Origin: an uncultured Johnsonella sp.
Lineage (GTDB): Bacteria; Bacillota; Clostridia; Lachnospirales; Lachnospiraceae
Assembly (NCBI GenBank): GCA_905373785.1
Contig: CAJPUK010000081.1
Location: 1 to 9,946, forward strand
Direction of reading: 5' to 3'
DNA: 9,946 bases
The stretch's first letter is position 1; each line of letters starts with the position of its first letter. Below the pieces are notes generated by a model. That model saw only the letters and a program-made list of their open reading frames with translations. It had not been told where the DNA came from and did no database searches. This document shows, one piece after another, positions 6,451-9,946 of the stretch. The position numbers were made by a program, and so were the translations under genes.

Positions 6451-7911
6451 TTACCAGTCAAAACCGTAAAATTTTTGATTCCACTCCCATTTTTTCAAAT
6501 ATACTCTGGATCTGCTTTTTAAATCAACCACACAAAATGTATATTCAACATCAGACGAAGAAAACGCCCCCTGTTCTCCTATTGTATAGAATAAATATTG
6601 TTTGTCTTTCGATAATCTTAAATCAAACATATCTTTTGTGGTAAGTTTATGCCTTACTATATATTTATTTGCACCTGAATCCACATCATATGAATATATA
6701 CATGAAGGCTTATAATAGAATAACTGTTTCATGTCATCCGACATTTCCATTACACCGTCATAATCTTCTTGCCAATACTTATACAGCTTTGTTGCCACCA
6801 AAGTCTGTGCACTTTCATCACTTATATTTTCTTTTACAATTGTTTTTTTCTTCATATAATTTTCATATTGCGAGGTTTCAATATACAGTATATTCTTGTT
6901 ATTTTCATCTATGTAGTATGAGTCCACATACGATTTTTCCTTACTTTTTCTGATAATCTTAATCTGCTTATCCCTTTCTTTACCTGAAAGCATACAAATA
7001 TTATTATCGTATATAAAAGTATAAGAGTCTTTATAGTATTTCGCAACCTTTATCCTATTACCAATGTCAAGATATTTATACGATACATCAAAGCCTTCAA
7101 ACCCGTTATTTTTAGCAAACTCATTGATCTCTTCCAAATTAAGAACTTCTCTAAACGAGTTATTGCTAAGATCAATCTCTCCTATACCGTTAAAGCCATC
7201 CTGCTCTTCTATAACTCCTACTATTTTTGTTCTGTCCTCATTGTAAGAAGGTGAATAAAGTATATGATCGGAGATTTTTATCAAGCCCTGATTACCAAGG
7301 TAATACATAAATGTTCCTTTATTATCGTTACCAAAATAAGCGGAAAGTATTATAGGCGGTTCTTTTTCTATGTCTTTTACTATTACAAGTCTTGCAATCC
7401 ACCTCTCTGCAAACACTGCAGTTGCTGCCAACAGTATAACTGCAAGCAAGACTGTTATTTCGGTATATATTCTTTTTCGCTTAGGACTCTCATCATTCTG
7501 CTTATTAACTTGATTTTTACCTTGAAGTTTTTTGTATTGTTCATTTGCATCCATCAAAAGATATAAATGAATGATTAAAGATACAAACTCCATTCTTACA
7601 ATATTAAAAAGCATATAGAGTGCCGGTCCGAATCTCCAACTCGCTATAATACACCATATTACAGGAACTGCCAAGAAATTATAAATTAGGCTTAGTATAA
7701 CAAATATTTTTATCTTCTTAACATCATAAAGCCCCAAATTAGTTTTCATACCGGCAATTGATATTAAAATCGGAAATGAAAAGGGAAAATATAGACAGGA
7801 AAATATAAGTATTATATCCTCACTATCTGTAGGTATACCCCCTGTGATCCAAACAGTAATACATAAAAACACTATAGTTACCACACATATAAGTTTGTAA
7901 CTTCTTCCCAT
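6451..7911 (-). CDS. Hypothetical membrane protein with probable extracytoplasmic beta-propeller-like domain
   Basis: Function is not recognised. The 486-residue protein has four hydrophobic segments near the N-terminus (about 5-26, 32-54, 67-90, 94-120), a basic, presumably cytoplasmic linker (about 121-148, ending PKRKR), a fifth helix (about 150-168), and then about 310 polar residues that should lie outside the membrane. This last part has repeated short beta-type units, such as PSYNEDRTKIVGVIEE, NNKNILYIETS, DDMKQLFYY and LSKDKQYLFYTIGE, resembling the blades of TolB- or DPP4-type propellers (PD40-like). GGGGGT lies 6 bases before the ATG. The gene follows the SulP transporter by 33 bases on the same strand without a terminator, so co-transcription is possible. 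A sensor or envelope protein is conceivable but unproven. Confidence 0.8.
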   Translation of the reverse strand: MGRSYKLICVVTIVFLCITVWITGGIPTDSEDIILIFSCLYFPFSFPILISIAGMKTNLGLYDVKKIKIFVILSLIYNFLAVPVIWCIIASWRFGPALYMLFNIVRMEFVSLIIHLYLLMDANEQYKKLQGKNQVNKQNDESPKRKRIYTEITVLLAVILLAATAVFAERWIARLVIVKDIEKEPPIILSAYFGNDNKGTFMYYLGNQGLIKISDHILYSPSYNEDRTKIVGVIEEQDGFNGIGEIDLSNNSFREVLNLEEINEFAKNNGFEGFDVSYKYLDIGNRIKVAKYYKDSYTFIYDNNICMLSGKERDKQIKIIRKSKEKSYVDSYYIDENNKNILYIETSQYENYMKKKTIVKENISDESAQTLVATKLYKYWQEDYDGVMEMSDDMKQLFYYKPSCIYSYDVDSGANKYIVRHKLTTKDMFDLRLSKDKQYLFYTIGEQGAFSSSDVEYTFCVVDLKSRSRVYLKKWEWNQKFYGFDW

Positions 7912-7944
7912 AATATTACCCCCTACAATATAAAGAGTTTTTGT

Positions 7945-9585
7945 TTATTTTTTCAAGCTTTCTGCTCTTTCAAGCGATTTATCTATACTCTCACACAAAT
8001 TTTCTTTGCCCAGTTTTTCAATAAATCCGGACTTTTCCATAACCTTCATCGGCTGCTCATTTACATGGGATAATATTAAGATCATACCTCTTTTTTTGCA
8101 AAATTCAAGTACTTCTTCCAGGGCTTCCAGACCTGATATATCCATTGCCGGCACATTTCTCATACGCAGGATAAGTACATTCTTCCCTTCTTCATGAGCT
8201 ATCTCAAATAAATCACCAACCGCTCCGAAGAAAAGCGCCCCGAAAATCTCGTATACCAAGGCATTACTCGGAACCGATTTAAGTTCGCCCCTTTCACCAT
8301 CTGCCTCGGACTTATCGACCCATTGGCGTATATTGGCAATATCCGACATACGCTTTAGGAAAAGAAATGCAGCAAGTATCATACCGAATTTGATAGCCAA
8401 TACAAGGTCAAATAATACTGTCAAAAACAGTGTGATCAAAAGAACCGCTATATCACTTTTGGGTGCCGTCTTTATTATATGGACTACAGTTTTCCATCCG
8501 CTCATATTGTAACCGACCATAATAAGAATAGCTGCCAAACAGCTCATAGGAATCAATGATGCATACGGCATAAGAAAAACTAATATTAAAAGCAGGGTAA
8601 GTGCATGAACCATTCCGGCTACAGGTGTGCGTCCGCCATTTTTAACATTGGCAGCGGTTCTGGCAATGGCGCCTGTGGCAGGTATTCCTCTAAAAAGTGC
8701 CGACATTATATTCCCGACTCCCTGTCCGATAAGCTCTGCGTTAGGATTATGATGACTGCCCGTCATTCCGTCAGAAACTACACAGGATAAGAGTGACTCT
8801 ATCGCCGCAAGTATCGCTATGGTAAATGCCGGTGATATCATCTGAGAAATCAAATCAGGAGTTACCTGCGGTAATGTAAATTCCGGCAGTCCGGCTTTTA
8901 TCGTATACAGATCCCCTATAGTCTTGACCTCAAGATTTCCAAACTTCACAATGGCTGTTGTAACGATGATTGCAATCAAAGAACCCGGAATCTTTTTAGA
9001 TACTTTATGCCAAAATATTTGAATCAATAAAGCCAAAACACCTACCATAACCGTAGGTAGTGAAAGTGTATGGAAATTTTTTCCAAGAGCTAAGAGCTTT
9101 TCTATAAATTCAGCCGGTACCGATGTCATCCGGAGTCCGAAGAAGTCTTTTATTTGCCCTACTACTATGCTTAGAGCAATACCGAATGTAAAACCTAGTG
9201 TTATTGTTTTGGGTATGAACTTTATAAAATCTCCAAGTCTTAAAGCCCCCATAGCAATAAGCATCAGCCCTGCCATAATTGTCGCAACTGTAAGACCTGC
9301 CACTCCGTACTCCGCTACTATGCCATAGATTATTATAACAAATGCCGCTGTGGGACCTCCGATCTGAACCGAGCTTCCTCCCAAAAATGAGATGAAAAAT
9401 CCGGCAATCACTGCGGTATAAAGCCCCTGCTCGGGATTTACACCAGAGGCAATAGCAAGTGCAATAGATAAGGGCATGGCAATAATTGCAACTATTATTC
9501 CTGAAATAATATCCTTAACAAACTGCTCGCCCTTATAATTTTTAAGTGTTGTAAAAATATTCGGTTTAATATAACTTAAATCCAC
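7945..9585 (-). CDS. SulP-family inorganic anion transporter with STAS domain
   Basis: SulP (SLC26-type) proteins move anions such as sulfate or bicarbonate across the cytoplasmic membrane. The 546-residue protein has a hydrophobic transport domain (about 25-410) with the family text QIGGPTAAFV (about 74-83), AAIESLLSCVVSDGMTG (about 260-276), NPNAELIGQGVGN (about 280-292) and GGIPATGAIART-like RGIPATGAIART (about 299-310), and a cytoplasmic STAS domain (about 437-540) carrying VPAMDISGLEALEE, with the DxSG motif at 482-485. The substrate cannot be told from sequence. Translation begins at GTG, the only in-frame start near GGGGAGG (4-base spacing from GGAGG); the next in-frame Met is residue 37, inside the first helix. 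No other transport-related gene is adjacent; the gene downstream may share its transcript. Confidence 0.95.
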   Translation of the reverse strand: MDLSYIKPNIFTTLKNYKGEQFVKDIISGIIVAIIAMPLSIALAIASGVNPEQGLYTAVIAGFFISFLGGSSVQIGGPTAAFVIIIYGIVAEYGVAGLTVATIMAGLMLIAMGALRLGDFIKFIPKTITLGFTFGIALSIVVGQIKDFFGLRMTSVPAEFIEKLLALGKNFHTLSLPTVMVGVLALLIQIFWHKVSKKIPGSLIAIIVTTAIVKFGNLEVKTIGDLYTIKAGLPEFTLPQVTPDLISQMISPAFTIAILAAIESLLSCVVSDGMTGSHHNPNAELIGQGVGNIMSALFRGIPATGAIARTAANVKNGGRTPVAGMVHALTLLLILVFLMPYASLIPMSCLAAILIMVGYNMSGWKTVVHIIKTAPKSDIAVLLITLFLTVLFDLVLAIKFGMILAAFLFLKRMSDIANIRQWVDKSEADGERGELKSVPSNALVYEIFGALFFGAVGDLFEIAHEEGKNVLILRMRNVPAMDISGLEALEEVLEFCKKRGMILILSHVNEQPMKVMEKSGFIEKLGKENLCESIDKSLERAESLKK

Positions 9586-9640
9586 ATTTCCTCCCCGTAT
9601 GTCCTACTAAATATTTAAGCTTACTTAGAACACAACAGAT

Positions 9641-9646
9641 ATTATA
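9641..9646 (-). promoter_or_regulatory. Possible -10 element of the SulP gene
   Basis: A perfect TATAAT on the minus strand about 55 bases before the GTG start. No good -35 hexamer is found 16-18 bases upstream, so the call is tentative. Confidence 0.35.
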
Positions 9647-9706
9647 ATAGCACAGTGAATTTAAAAACTCCATATTTATAAGCTTTTAATGTATCAAGCT
9701 TTTACA

Positions 9707-9946
9707 TTAAAGTATATTTCCAAGAATTGCTATTATCCAAAGATGCAGCGGATAAAATATATAAAAGAACCATTTGCCACCCCTTCTTCCTTCCTCATTG
9801 TTGTATAGGAATATAAAAGGAAGCACCGTAAAGCTCATCCAATCCGAGTTTACACAGAACATATCAAATCCCTGTGAAAACAGTTCAAATCCACCGGAAA
9901 GGAAAAACAGGAATATACTGTATAATCCGATTAAAACAGTCTGTTT
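9707..9946 (-). CDS. TraX-family membrane protein, C-terminal part (cut by window edge)
   Basis: An open frame enters from the right edge and encodes 79 residues before TAA at 9707-9709. It has hydrophobic helices and ends with LPFIFLYNNEEGRRGGKW followed by FFYIFYPLHLWIIAIL. The LYN...G(R/K)(R/K)G..K.FFY.FYP.HL pattern is typical of the C-terminus of TraX-family proteins, polytopic membrane proteins named for the F-plasmid pilin acetylase but widespread as chromosomal acyltransferase-like proteins in Clostridia. The start is outside the window. It lies 121 bases upstream of the SulP gene on the same strand. A TAATGTA/TACATTA hairpin (9688-9710) overlaps its stop codon but has no adjacent T-run, so its role as a terminator is doubtful. 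Confidence 0.8.
   Translation of the reverse strand, partial: KQTVLIGLYSIFLFFLSGGFELFSQGFDMFCVNSDWMSFTVLPFIFLYNNEEGRRGGKWFFYIFYPLHLWIIAILGNIL

Overview
The window reads as chromosomal DNA from a low-G+C anaerobic Gram-positive bacterium. The rplM-rpsI pair with a structured 5' leader, strong GGAGG-type ribosome sites, A+T-rich intergenic DNA, a TraX-family gene and a BREX remnant of Firmicutes type all point to Clostridia, perhaps Lachnospiraceae. The genus is inference. Most genes lie on the minus strand.

Left part (1-2757, minus strand): three genes of the late cobalamin pathway, cobT, cobU and cobS in transcription order. CobT makes alpha-ribazole phosphate, CobU makes adenosylcobinamide-GDP, and CobS joins the two lower-ligand and corrin-ring branches. 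cobU and cobS overlap; cobT is separated from cobU by about 290 bp that carry a 22-bp inverted repeat and smaller hairpins. No cobalamin riboswitch is visible. Bases 1-134, downstream of cobS, hold no gene or clear terminator.

Centre left (2797-4382, minus strand): a decayed BREX phage-defence locus. One reading frame of 417 codons runs from a recognisable brxA start (first BREX gene) directly into the middle of pglZ (fifth gene) and then, after a second internal deletion, into the pglZ C-terminus. The rest of brxA and all of brxB, brxC, pglX and brxL are gone. The frame is broken by two nonsense codons. cobT begins 39 bp after it. The gap 4051-4382 holds the rpsI terminator and an A+T-rich brxA leader with a small palindrome.

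Centre (4383-5463, minus strand): rplM (L13) and rpsI (S9), with a near-consensus promoter, a roughly 190-nt structured leader that fits an L13 autoregulatory leader, and a strong intrinsic terminator after rpsI.

Right part (5464-9946): a plus-strand gene for an unrecognised 198-residue membrane protein converges, through a large shared hairpin, on a minus-strand gene for a 486-residue membrane protein with a probable extracytoplasmic beta-propeller. Upstream of the latter, possibly in the same transcript, is a SulP-family anion transporter with a STAS domain, and at the edge the C-terminal end of a TraX-family membrane protein.

Most of the window is ordinary housekeeping and transport. The item that most deserves a second look is the BREX scar between the ribosomal-protein and cobalamin genes; I see no convincing intact new system.
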